From NCBI GenBank assembly GCA_003513845.1, contig DOTB01000085.1, forward strand, positions 1 through 25,089: a DNA stretch of 25,089 nt. The letters are read 5' to 3'. Position numbers and translations under genes: made by a program. Below, piece after piece: positions 7,391 through 14,516 of the stretch. This DNA comes from Candidatus Atribacteria bacterium (lineage in GTDB: Bacteria > Atribacterota > Phoenicimicrobiia > Phoenicimicrobiales > Phoenicimicrobiaceae). Positions within the stretch are counted from its first letter, which is position 1; every line of letters starts with the position of its first letter. A model generated the notes under the pieces. The model saw only the letters and a list, made by a program, of their open reading frames with translations. It searched no databases and had not been told where the DNA came from.

Positions 7391-7452
7391 AGTATATCGT
7401 ATTGCGTATTGTGTATCGAGTATTGTATGCTCGATACTCGATACTGTATACT
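7391..7452. repeat. Nested inverted repeat of the TATCG type between rluB and cmk
   Basis: GTATCGAGTAT (7413-7423) and ATACTCGATAC (7434-7444) are perfect reverse complements. Outer arms AGTATA (7391-7396) and TATACT (7447-7452) also pair. It would lie inside the rluB-cmk transcript. Similar degenerate TATCGTAT-like strings recur near 14140, 14257, 14486, 16085, 24830 and 25003. Confidence 0.7.
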
Positions 7453-7453
7453 A

Positions 7454-8179
7454 CTATATTATTTTTTTCAGATTTTCAACTTCCTGTTTACTTAAATATC
7501 TATATTCTCCGGGTTTTAATCCTTTTAAACGAATTGGGCCCATTTGAATTCTTCTCAATTCTAAAACAGGATGACCAATATACTCACCCATTTTCCTTAT
7601 CTGTCTTTTTTTTCCTTCTTTTATTTTTATTTTTAAAATTGCATTTTCATTTATAGTTTTTATCAAACGAATCTGACAAGAGGAAATCTTATAATTATTT
7701 TTAAGCACTATTCCTTCGGATAATAATTTTAATTTTTTTAAAGAAGGAACCCCTTTCACCTTAACAATATAAGTTTTTTCTATTTTTTTTGAAGGATGAG
7801 TCAGGGCATAAGTTATTTCACCATCATTAGTCAAAAGTAATAAACCTTCTGAATTATAGTCTAAACGACCAACAGGATAGATCCTTTCCTTAACACCTTT
7901 TAAGAAGTCTAATATGGTTGGTCTATTATAAGGGTCATATAAAGAGGTTAAATATCCTTTTGGTTTATTTAATAATATATAAGTATATTTTTTATTATCT
8001 ACTAATTTTACTTCTTTCCCCTTTACTTCAATTATATCTTTCTGAGAATCTACTTTAGTTCCCAATTTAGTTACAACCCGATGATTTACTCTTACGAGTC
8101 CCTGAAGGATAAGTTCTTCGCATTTTCTCCGAGAAGCGATACCTACTCTGGCTAAATATTTTTGTAATCTTTCGTACAT
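7454..8179 (-). CDS. rluB: 23S rRNA pseudouridine synthase (RluB/RsuA family)
   Basis: Isomerises a uridine to pseudouridine in rRNA, most likely in 23S helix 89-93 as RluB does; the exact site cannot be read from sequence. It has an N-terminal S4 RNA-binding domain (MYERLQKYLARVGIASRRKC onward) and the catalytic GRLD motif with Asp107, followed by SEGLLLLTNDG. I chose ATG 8179, two bases after the scpB stop, because it gives the usual family N-terminus; an in-frame ATG at 8200 would add seven residues. RsuA (16S) has the same fold, but the scpAB neighbourhood favours RluB. Confidence 0.9.
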   Translation of the reverse strand: MYERLQKYLARVGIASRRKCEELILQGLVRVNHRVVTKLGTKVDSQKDIIEVKGKEVKLVDNKKYTYILLNKPKGYLTSLYDPYNRPTILDFLKGVKERIYPVGRLDYNSEGLLLLTNDGEITYALTHPSKKIEKTYIVKVKGVPSLKKLKLLSEGIVLKNNYKISSCQIRLIKTINENAILKIKIKEGKKRQIRKMGEYIGHPVLELRRIQMGPIRLKGLKPGEYRYLSKQEVENLKKII

Positions 8180-8180
8180 A

Positions 8181-8657
8181 TTAGTCAATTCCAATTTCAT
8201 CTAATTTAGGAAGATCGGAAAGTTTTTTTAAACCAAAATGAAGTAAAAATAGATCTGTTACTTTATACAATAATGGATTACCAGGAACTTTCTTTCTTCC
8301 GCTTATTCTTATGAATTTATGTTTTAATAAATTGAATAATACCCCCGAACTATTCACCCCTCTTATTTTTTCAATTTCTAATCGAGTTACTGGCTGATTG
8401 TAAGCAATAATAGCTAAGGTTTCTAAAGCAGCTTTGGAAATTTGATATCTTTTCTTGTTTTCTGATATCTTTTTTACCCAGTTAGCATATTGTGGCTTAG
8501 TTCCTAATTTATAACCTTTCGCAATCTCGTATATTTTATAGGGTCTATTAGAATTTTCGTAATCAGATATTAACTCCTTCAACAATAGTCTAATATTTTT
8601 CCTCTCAAGTCCAGTAATCTCTCTAATCCTATCTACAGTTAAAGGGTTATCAGACAC
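8181..8657 (-). CDS. scpB: Segregation and condensation protein B (N-terminus not started normally)
   Basis: ScpB is the winged-helix partner of ScpA in the SMC condensin that compacts and segregates chromosomes. Family motifs include AALETLAIIAYNQPVTRLEIEKIRGV and LLYKVTDLFLLHFGL. The coordinates use the only conventional start, GTG 8657. That start removes the conserved first helix, because the same frame is open upstream to 8750 and encodes EWKNIIECLLFVSDNPLT, which matches the normal ScpB N-terminus (WKAIVEALL in B. subtilis). No ATG, GTG or TTG lies in that upstream part. The frame is -1 relative to scpA and overlaps its last 49 bases. Either a -1 shift from scpA, a rare start codon or a base error must explain it. 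Confidence 0.88.
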   Translation of the reverse strand: MSDNPLTVDRIREITGLERKNIRLLLKELISDYENSNRPYKIYEIAKGYKLGTKPQYANWVKKISENKKRYQISKAALETLAIIAYNQPVTRLEIEKIRGVNSSGVLFNLLKHKFIRISGRKKVPGNPLLYKVTDLFLLHFGLKKLSDLPKLDEIGID

Positions 8658-8701
8658 AAATAGTAAACATTCTATTATATTTTTCCATTCAGAATAATCT
8701 T

Positions 8702-9469
8702 TTAATTCTTCTTTAAATTTAAAGCATCTCCTTTCAGGTAAAATATAATTTTACCAAAATTTTCATTTTGACGACATACAATCTTTTTAAAATATATAAG
8801 TTCTAATAAAGCCAGAAAGATAACAATAATTTCCACTTTTGTTTGGGCGGTTTCCATAAAATAATCGAATGACATCCCTTTCTTATTGAGCTTTAATATA
8901 TCTAATATCTCATTCATCTTTGCGGCTACAGTAAAAGTCCTTTTTTTGATCGGAATAAATTCTTCCCTTTTCTTATTTTTTATAACTTTTTCTAAAGCAC
9001 CCAAAAGGTCTGCTAAATCAACCTCCTGGATTTCTATATTTATTTTTTCGTCATTATTTTTACCAAAAGGAAAAAATATATCATCCTGGCTGTATCTTTT
9101 TTGATTCAAATATTTAACTATTTTTTGATATTTGTCATATTCTTTAAGATAGATATCCTTATTTTCTAAAATTCGCTCATCATCTTTCTCTTCGTCATCT
9201 TCTATTTCGTTCTTGTTTTTCAGATTAGGCAAAAGTTGTTCAGATTTCATCTTTAATATTATTGCAGCATTAGTGATAGTTTCACTGGCAACATCTATAT
9301 CAACATTGCCTCTATTCTTCAAAAGAAATTCTAAAAAATTGTTCAATATTTCAACTATAGGTACCTGATTAATATCTATAGTATTTTCTTTTATATTCTT
9401 TATTAATTCATTAGCAGGACCTTCGAAATTTCCAAATTTTATTTTGAATTTTGTATTCATATTACTCAT
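8702..9469 (-). CDS. scpA: Segregation and condensation protein A
   Basis: ScpA is the kleisin that bridges the SMC heads and binds ScpB. The 255-residue protein has the kleisin N-terminus FKIKFGNFEGPANELIKNIK and helical segments with ILKMKSEQLLP. An acidic linker (EIEDDEEKDDERILE) is followed by the C-terminal winged helix, with VEIIVIFLALLELIYFKKI. The ATG overlaps the trpS stop in ATGAGTAA, an 8-base overlap that suggests coupled translation; a second ATG lies nine bases on. Its last codons contain two slippery heptamers (8711-8723) in phase for a -1 shift into scpB. Confidence 0.93.
   Translation of the reverse strand: MSNMNTKFKIKFGNFEGPANELIKNIKENTIDINQVPIVEILNNFLEFLLKNRGNVDIDVASETITNAAIILKMKSEQLLPNLKNKNEIEDDEEKDDERILENKDIYLKEYDKYQKIVKYLNQKRYSQDDIFFPFGKNNDEKINIEIQEVDLADLLGALEKVIKNKKREEFIPIKKRTFTVAAKMNEILDILKLNKKGMSFDYFMETAQTKVEIIVIFLALLELIYFKKIVCRQNENFGKIIFYLKGDALNLKKN
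8711..8734 (-). other. Putative -1 frameshift site, scpA into scpB
   Basis: In scpA phase the mRNA reads T TTA AAT (8723 to 8717) and then T TTA AAG (8717 to 8711). Both fit the X XXY YYZ pattern for -1 slippage. AAAGGAG (8734-8728) precedes them, 4 nt before the first and 10 nt before the second; 10 nt is the spacing of the stimulatory site in E. coli dnaX. The scpA stop TAA comes six bases after the second heptamer. Only a weak 5-bp stem follows. That it works is inference. Confidence 0.5.
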
Positions 9470-10448
9470 AATAAATTTTCATAGCCCTTTTTGCTTCCTC
9501 GAGAGTTTGTCGAGCTACTTCTCTTGCTTTTCTGCTCCCTTCTACTACAATATCTCTAATTACTTCTGGATTTTTTTCAAAATATTTTCTTTTTTCTCTA
9601 AATCCTTCAAATTTAATTATTAAATTATAGGCTAATATTTTTTTACATTCTACGCATCCTAATTCTCCCGATTTACACTCGGTAGAAATTTCTTTATATT
9701 GATCTGGATTAAATATCTTCTGATAAGTGAATACAACACAAACATTAGGATGTCCTGGGTCATTTAACTTTATCTTTTTGGTATCAGTTATCATTGATTT
9801 AACCTTTTCGGTAATTATTTTTGGACAATCAGAAATTGATATAGTATTCCCTACACTCTTACTCATCCTCTTTCCGTCAATTCCAGGAACCCTGGGTATT
9901 TTAGTTAATTTTGCTTGAGGTAAAGGAAAAATATTTTTATAAAGACTGTTAAATCTCCTGGCTATTTCCCGAGCTAATTCTATGTGGTGTAGTTGATCTT
10001 CCCCTACAGGGACAGCATTAGATTTATAGATTAAAATATCTGAAGCCATTAAAACTGGATATCCTAAAAGTCCATAATTGATATTCTCTTTCAATCCTAA
10101 GTCGCGAACTTGTTCTTTTAAAACTGGATTTCTTTCTAACCAGGACACAGGAGTGATCATAGAAAAAAGCAGATGTAATTCCACGTGTTCTGGTACATAG
10201 GATTGTATTAATACAGTACTCTTTTCCGGGTCAATACCAGCAGAAAACCAATCTATAAGCATTTCTCTAATATTTTCTTTCAACTCTGCAGTTTGTTCAT
10301 ATCCAGTAGTTAGAGCATGTAAATCGACAACTCCATAAAAACATTTGTATTCTTTCTGGAGTTTTACCCAATTTTCTAAAGCTCCTAAGTAGTTTCCCAG
10401 GTGTAATTTCCCTGTTGGACGCATTCCGCTAAAAATTATTCCTTTCAT
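9462..10448 (-). CDS. trpS: Tryptophanyl-tRNA synthetase with four-cysteine motif
   Basis: Charges tRNA-Trp with tryptophan. The class I signatures are PTGKLHLGN (HIGH-like, 16-19) and KRMSKS (193-198), and the 328-residue length is normal. Cys237, Cys258, Cys265 and Cys268 form C-x20-C-x6-C-x2-C, close to the C-x22-C-x6-C-x2-C that binds a [4Fe-4S] cluster in Thermotoga maritima TrpRS; a cluster here is therefore likely but inferred. The ATG has AAGGAAGGAG seven bases upstream. It is the first gene of the trpS-scpA-scpB-rluB-cmk-ispH operon. No T-box motif is visible in its leader. Confidence 0.96.
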   Translation of the reverse strand: MKGIIFSGMRPTGKLHLGNYLGALENWVKLQKEYKCFYGVVDLHALTTGYEQTAELKENIREMLIDWFSAGIDPEKSTVLIQSYVPEHVELHLLFSMITPVSWLERNPVLKEQVRDLGLKENINYGLLGYPVLMASDILIYKSNAVPVGEDQLHHIELAREIARRFNSLYKNIFPLPQAKLTKIPRVPGIDGKRMSKSVGNTISISDCPKIITEKVKSMITDTKKIKLNDPGHPNVCVVFTYQKIFNPDQYKEISTECKSGELGCVECKKILAYNLIIKFEGFREKRKYFEKNPEVIRDIVVEGSRKAREVARQTLEEAKRAMKIYYE

Positions 10449-10533
10449 ACAAATACTCCTTCCTTTATTTTATTATTAAACTGTGTTTACCTGTTAATTT
10501 ACTAACGACTAATTACGGTTTTCGGTTTTTATT

Positions 10534-10560
10534 GTGGGCACGATATATCGTGCCCCTACT
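10534..10560. repeat. Family-2 palindrome, perfect copy
   Basis: GGGCACGATATATCGTGCCC (10536-10555) is a perfect 20-base palindrome, preceded by GT and followed by CCTACT. It has the same frame of bases as the copy at 3947-3966. Confidence 0.85.
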
Positions 10561-10589
10561 TCTGAATCCTAACTTTCTTCATGCAATAC

Positions 10590-10777
10590 AAGATTGTCAG
10601 GGGAGTGAACTCCTCGTAAAACCTCTCTCTGTTTCCCTTTTTACTTCATTTCGACTTTATATAAAACATTTCCTGACAATTTTATTAGAATATATTGTTT
10701 TTTAAACTTGTGCCCGTGAAAACGGGTAAAAGTATTTTTGTAAGAGCATCGGAATTTTTGAAATTCCTATGCTCTTA
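10590..10777 (+). repeat. Composite intergenic element, copy 2
   Basis: Same modules in the same order as 4571-4765: CAAGATTGTCAGGGGAGT with partial inverted arm, AAAACCTCT, an AT-rich middle with ATTTCCTGA and TTAGAATA, the small hairpin CCCGTGAAAACGGG, and a family-3 hairpin. That last hairpin has 17-base arms with one mismatch (10741-10757 and 10761-10777). By eye the two copies are clearly related but not identical. Confidence 0.75.
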
Positions 10778-10790
10778 AAACTATTCTATT

Positions 10791-11438
10791 TTACACTAAT
10801 AAGTTAAATAAAAAAAATACTGCGGGAAATAATACTTTTCCAATTATACCACTTAATACAAGAATTAATAAGATAATTGGTCCATAAGATTCTAATTTAG
10901 CATATTTATAAGCTTGGGAATAAGGTAATAGACCTAATAATATTTTAGAACCATCTAAAGGGGGTACTGGTATTAAATTAAATATTGCCAGGGCTAAATT
11001 TATCAATACCCCGGTTTGTAAAAAAATTAACCACCCCTTAAGTAAAGTAAAAAATAAATTTAAAAAGGTTGTATTCCTAACTATAGTTATTTGATCAATG
11101 AAATAATAACTTAATCTTAATATAATAGCAAATACAATAGCAGTAAATATATTGGCAATAGGTCCTGCTAAGGAAACATAAATCATATCCCTTTTAGGGT
11201 AACTTAGGTTATTAAAATTTACTGGCACGGGTTTTGCCCATCCAAAACGAAATAAAAGCAGCATTAAAGTACCCATAGGGTCAAGATGAGCTAAAGGATT
11301 CAAGGTAAGCCTTCCTGCCTGAGCAGCAGTTGGATCACCTAAATTATAAGCGATTTTACCATGCCAATATTCATGAAGAGTAATGGCAATTAAAACTGCC
11401 GGGATACTCCAGACAATCTCGAATAAATTATTTAACAT
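10791..11438 (-). CDS. Site-2 protease family (M50) membrane metallopeptidase, YwhC-like
   Basis: An integral-membrane zinc protease of the small M50 group (YwhC/Rv-type), 215 residues with about five or six hydrophobic segments. The zinc site is HEYWH at about 23-27, and the third ligand is in the motif NLIPVPPLDGSKIL. NPLAHLDPMG and AGPIANI are also typical. There is no PDZ domain, unlike RseP. The substrate is unknown. The ATG overlaps the end of the CCA-enzyme fusion gene by 11 bases (ATGTTAAATAA), which suggests coupled translation; this neighbour pairing is its best functional context. Confidence 0.9.
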   Translation of the reverse strand: MLNNLFEIVWSIPAVLIAITLHEYWHGKIAYNLGDPTAAQAGRLTLNPLAHLDPMGTLMLLLFRFGWAKPVPVNFNNLSYPKRDMIYVSLAGPIANIFTAIVFAIILRLSYYFIDQITIVRNTTFLNLFFTLLKGWLIFLQTGVLINLALAIFNLIPVPPLDGSKILLGLLPYSQAYKYAKLESYGPIILLILVLSGIIGKVLFPAVFFLFNLLV

Positions 11439-14082
11439 TTTTTAATATTTTTTCCCTTCCCTCTAATAGGTTTATTACAAACTTAATTTCATCTTCTTTA
11501 TTATTTACTTCTCCATCTAATTGAGCACATAGTAATTTATTCAAAATATATGAATAAATAGGACCTGGTTTCACACCCATTTTTTTAAGGTCTTTCCCAG
11601 AAATATACAATCTTTCCTTTTTATAATTTTTTACAAAAACAATTATTCTTTCTTTTGCTATACTTGATTTACTATTCATCATAGCTATGAATAAAAGCTC
11701 ATTTGGTACATCTTTTAATTTTTTATAAATAGAACTGGGCAGTAACTCCTCTTTTTGAGATAAAAAATCAATAACCGAATCTAAATTCAAATAAATATAA
11801 TTTATTTTATCAACAATTTTTGGTTTTAACAGCAATTTTTTGCATATTCTTTGTATTTTTTTCTGTTCTAATTGATATACTAAAAAGTAAAAGTATATTA
11901 ACCATAAATCGATTTCTTCCTCAGATACATTTTTTTGCCAGAAATCATAACTTTCACTTATTTTATCTAAATTCTTAATCATATCCGCGTTTATTTCTGT
12001 ATCCGGGAGGACATATTTCAAAACTCCGAGTTCTTTCATTCTTTTTAATGCCTTTGTTGGATTTTTCTCTTTCAATATTAGTATTAATTCTTCAGCTACC
12101 CTTTTCTTTCTTAACCGAGTGAGCAATTTATCATTGATAGCTTTTTTGAGAAAATCTTCTGTCGATCTATCCATTTTAAAATTATATCGTTGCTCGAATC
12201 TTACTGCTCTTATAATGCGTGCAGGATCCTCAACAAAACTTAAATTATATAAAACTCTGATAATACCTAACTTTAAATCTCTCTGCCCTCCAAAGAAATC
12301 AATTAATCTTCCATAATCTTTACAATTCAACTTTATGGCCATTGCGTTTATGGTAAAATCTCTTCTATACAAATCTTTTTTTATAGAACTTAATTCTACT
12401 TGAGGAAGAGCAGCTGGATATTCATAAAATTCTCTACGAGCAGTTGCTATATCTATCTTAAGACCATCAGGTAAAATTACCACTGCTGTACCAAATTTCT
12501 CATGAATCCTAGCTCTACCTCCCAATTCCTTACTTAAATTTCGAGCAAATTCTATTCCATCTCCCTCAATAACAATATCGAGGTCGAGATTTTCAATTTC
12601 CAAAAGGAGATCCCTGACTACCCCTCCTACCATAAATGTGGGAAAAGACAATCTATCACCTATTTCTCCAATCTTTTTTAAAATATCTTGAACCCTTTTG
12701 GGGAATATCTTCTTGGTTAAATTTATTATTTTTTCTCTCTCTATTTTGTACTTGCTTTCAGTATATGTGGAAAATGAACTTTTAGGGAGATTATATTCAC
12801 CATATAAATTCCTTATTAAATCAGTCCTGGTGACTATTCCTATTAATCTTTTATCTTGATCTATTACCAATATCCTCCCTATATCATGGGTTATCATCAA
12901 TTCTTGAATTTCAGTTAAAGGAGTGTTTTGATCAACACTAATAATCTGGTCTGACATAAACTTACTCACTGGCTCTTTCCCAAATCCATGACGTGCAGCC
13001 CTATTCACTTCTTGCATAGTAATAATACCTTTTAATTCCCCCTCCTCTACTACCGGGATTCCCGTGTGTCCATATCTCAATAAAATTTTTTCCATTTCCG
13101 ATATAGATGTTGAAGTATTAACAGTTTTAACTGGAGAAGACATAATATCTTTCGCCACAATTCCTAATTTTATCTTTTGTCTTAAAACTTTTAAAAGTTT
13201 TTTTTCTAATTCTTCTAAGGTAAAATCCTTAACTACCGCTGAAGCTGCTTGAAAATGTCCACCACCTCCTAATTCTTTTAATACTTCATCTACATCCACC
13301 GAATTTGTCCTGCTCCTTCCTACTATGTATATCCTTTCTCCCATTTTAGCCAGGGTAAAAAAAACATCACTATTTTCAATTTCTATCAATTTATGAGTAA
13401 GAAGAGCTAACCCCTCTGTATAATTCTTAATTTCAGCTTTTGCAATATTAACTCTCACACCCTTACAAAAAATTTCCTTAGAGGAAAGAAGTAATTGATT
13501 TAATAATTTTTTTTGAGTCAAACTTAAGCCAATGTTCATAAAATTAGATACGACTTTTAATTTTATCCCTTTATTGAATAAGAAGGAAATGCAATTGATA
13601 TCCTCAATAGTAGTAGTAGAAAAAGTTAAAGAACCAGTATCTTCATAAATTCCTAAAGCAAAAAGAGTTGCCTCAATAGGAGTAATTTCTAATTTCATCT
13701 TCTTAATTTTTTTTAGAAGTATAGTAGTAGTTGCGCCTACTTCTTCAATAACATTAAGACTCCCTTTAATATCATCTGCTGTTGCAGGGTGATGATCATA
13801 AATATGAACTTCTAAATCTCTCTTTTTTAATATATTAGCGAAAGCTCCAATTCTTCTTTTTATTCGAGTATCAACTATTATTAACCTGGTAATATCTTGC
13901 ATTTTTATACTTTTAAATGGAGTTACTTCTATTAGGTCACCATATATTGATATAAATTTTCTAACATTTTTCTCCACTGCACCAGGAAAAACTAAAAAAG
14001 CATCTTTATATATTTTTTTAGCTGCCACCATAGCAGCTAAAGAATCAAAGTCAGTACTTTGATGACTAATAATTACTTCCAA
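11428..14082 (-). CDS. cca: DHH phosphoesterase-CBS-tRNA nucleotidyltransferase fusion
   Basis: An 884-residue protein with three parts. Residues 1-300 are a DHH/DHHA1 phosphoesterase (HQSTDFDSLAA at 7-17, YDHHP at 95-99, GGGGHFQAASA from 272). Residues 309-425 are a CBS pair, probably binding adenine nucleotides. Residues 470-884 are a class II tRNA nucleotidyltransferase (GGVVRDLL from 486, catalytic Asp500/Asp502 in LDLDI, RRDF 573-576, DPARIIRAVRFE 619-630). The last part builds or repairs the CCA end of tRNA. Long proteins of this layout occur in Aquifex and other anaerobes, where labour can be split between CC- and A-adding enzymes, so A-only activity is possible. It starts at TTG 14082, with AGAGGG seven bases upstream. 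Confidence 0.93.
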   Translation of the reverse strand: MEVIISHQSTDFDSLAAMVAAKKIYKDAFLVFPGAVEKNVRKFISIYGDLIEVTPFKSIKMQDITRLIIVDTRIKRRIGAFANILKKRDLEVHIYDHHPATADDIKGSLNVIEEVGATTTILLKKIKKMKLEITPIEATLFALGIYEDTGSLTFSTTTIEDINCISFLFNKGIKLKVVSNFMNIGLSLTQKKLLNQLLLSSKEIFCKGVRVNIAKAEIKNYTEGLALLTHKLIEIENSDVFFTLAKMGERIYIVGRSRTNSVDVDEVLKELGGGGHFQAASAVVKDFTLEELEKKLLKVLRQKIKLGIVAKDIMSSPVKTVNTSTSISEMEKILLRYGHTGIPVVEEGELKGIITMQEVNRAARHGFGKEPVSKFMSDQIISVDQNTPLTEIQELMITHDIGRILVIDQDKRLIGIVTRTDLIRNLYGEYNLPKSSFSTYTESKYKIEREKIINLTKKIFPKRVQDILKKIGEIGDRLSFPTFMVGGVVRDLLLEIENLDLDIVIEGDGIEFARNLSKELGGRARIHEKFGTAVVILPDGLKIDIATARREFYEYPAALPQVELSSIKKDLYRRDFTINAMAIKLNCKDYGRLIDFFGGQRDLKLGIIRVLYNLSFVEDPARIIRAVRFEQRYNFKMDRSTEDFLKKAINDKLLTRLRKKRVAEELILILKEKNPTKALKRMKELGVLKYVLPDTEINADMIKNLDKISESYDFWQKNVSEEEIDLWLIYFYFLVYQLEQKKIQRICKKLLLKPKIVDKINYIYLNLDSVIDFLSQKEELLPSSIYKKLKDVPNELLFIAMMNSKSSIAKERIIVFVKNYKKERLYISGKDLKKMGVKPGPIYSYILNKLLCAQLDGEVNNKEDEIKFVINLLEGREKILKNVK

Positions 14083-14118
14083 TAATCTACCCTCTTCTTT
14101 TAACTTTTTTTATTTAAA

Positions 14119-14127
14119 ATTATAACA
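14119..14127 (-). promoter_or_regulatory. Extended -10 promoter of the CCA-enzyme/M50 operon
   Basis: TGTTATAAT on the minus strand is an extended -10 with a perfect TATAAT, about 37 bases upstream of the TTG start. The longer string TTATGTTATAATT is also found at the pta promoter. No good -35 box is visible, which is common for extended -10 promoters. Confidence 0.5.
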
Positions 14128-14281
14128 TAAATAAACACAAGATAGTATATCGTAATCGTATTTCATACACCATTAATAAAATTAACATATGAGCGGAAGT
14201 ACATAGATACTAGTATAGAGTTAAGAAAGAAGCAGTAGAGGAAGAAAATTTAATTCGTATATCATATCTCGTAAGCAAGAT

Positions 14282-14366
14282 AGGAGCCAGAAGCCAGAAT
14301 TCGGTATTCAGAATAATCTTAAATATATATAATACTATATTTTGACTTCTGGCTCCTGAATTCTGG
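14282..14366. repeat. Two-module inverted repeat (AGGAGCCAGAAG / CCAGAATTC)
   Basis: AGGAGCCAGAAG (14282-14293) pairs perfectly with 14346-14357. The next module CCAGAATTC (14294-14302) pairs with 14358-14366. Both modules are inverted, but their left-to-right order is kept, so the two stems exclude each other. Confidence 0.7.
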
Positions 14367-14431
14367 ATTCTTAATTAGTTTTAAGAAAGATTTTAGTTTC
14401 TAATTATGTTTTTGCGCTTTTCGCTTTAAGC

Positions 14432-14471
14432 TTTTAGTTATATAATAATAACTGTAAACCGATAACTAAAA
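14432..14471. repeat. 10-bp hairpin downstream of pdp
   Basis: TTTTAGTTAT (14432-14441) and ATAACTAAAA (14462-14471) pair perfectly around a 20-base loop. It lies about 45 bases past the pdp stop. On the minus strand no T-run follows, so a terminator role is doubtful. Confidence 0.5.
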
Positions 14472-14516
14472 ACTAATTTTTTTGATGTGATACCCGATAT
14501 GCAATATGTGATATTC

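Larger units (their letters stand above)
10449..10790. other. Repeat-filled gap between the M50 protease and trpS
   Basis: This 342-bp gap contains no gene. It holds the trpS ribosome-binding site, a perfect family-2 palindrome (10536-10555), and the second copy of the composite element (10590-10777). A trpS promoter must lie at the trpS end, but the candidates there (TTAACA and AT-rich -10 boxes) are too weak to call. Confidence 0.75.
14083..14516. other. Repeat-filled gap between pdp and the CCA-enzyme gene
   Basis: This 434-bp gap has no gene that I can support. Besides the promoter at 14119-14127 it holds several degenerate TATCG-type strings (near 14140, 14257 and 14486), the inverted modules at 14282-14366 and a hairpin at 14432-14471. 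No T-run terminator for the pdp operon was seen on the minus strand. Confidence 0.7.

Noticed and set aside
10449..10533. T-box leader upstream of trpS
   Set aside because: There is no T-box sequence and no terminator/antiterminator pair; only a ribosome-binding site and weak AT-rich promoter-like strings are present.
14432..14482. Intrinsic terminator with T-run (plus-strand reading)
   Set aside because: A hairpin followed by ATTTTTTT exists only on the plus strand, where no gene would be terminated; on the minus strand the T-run is on the wrong side.
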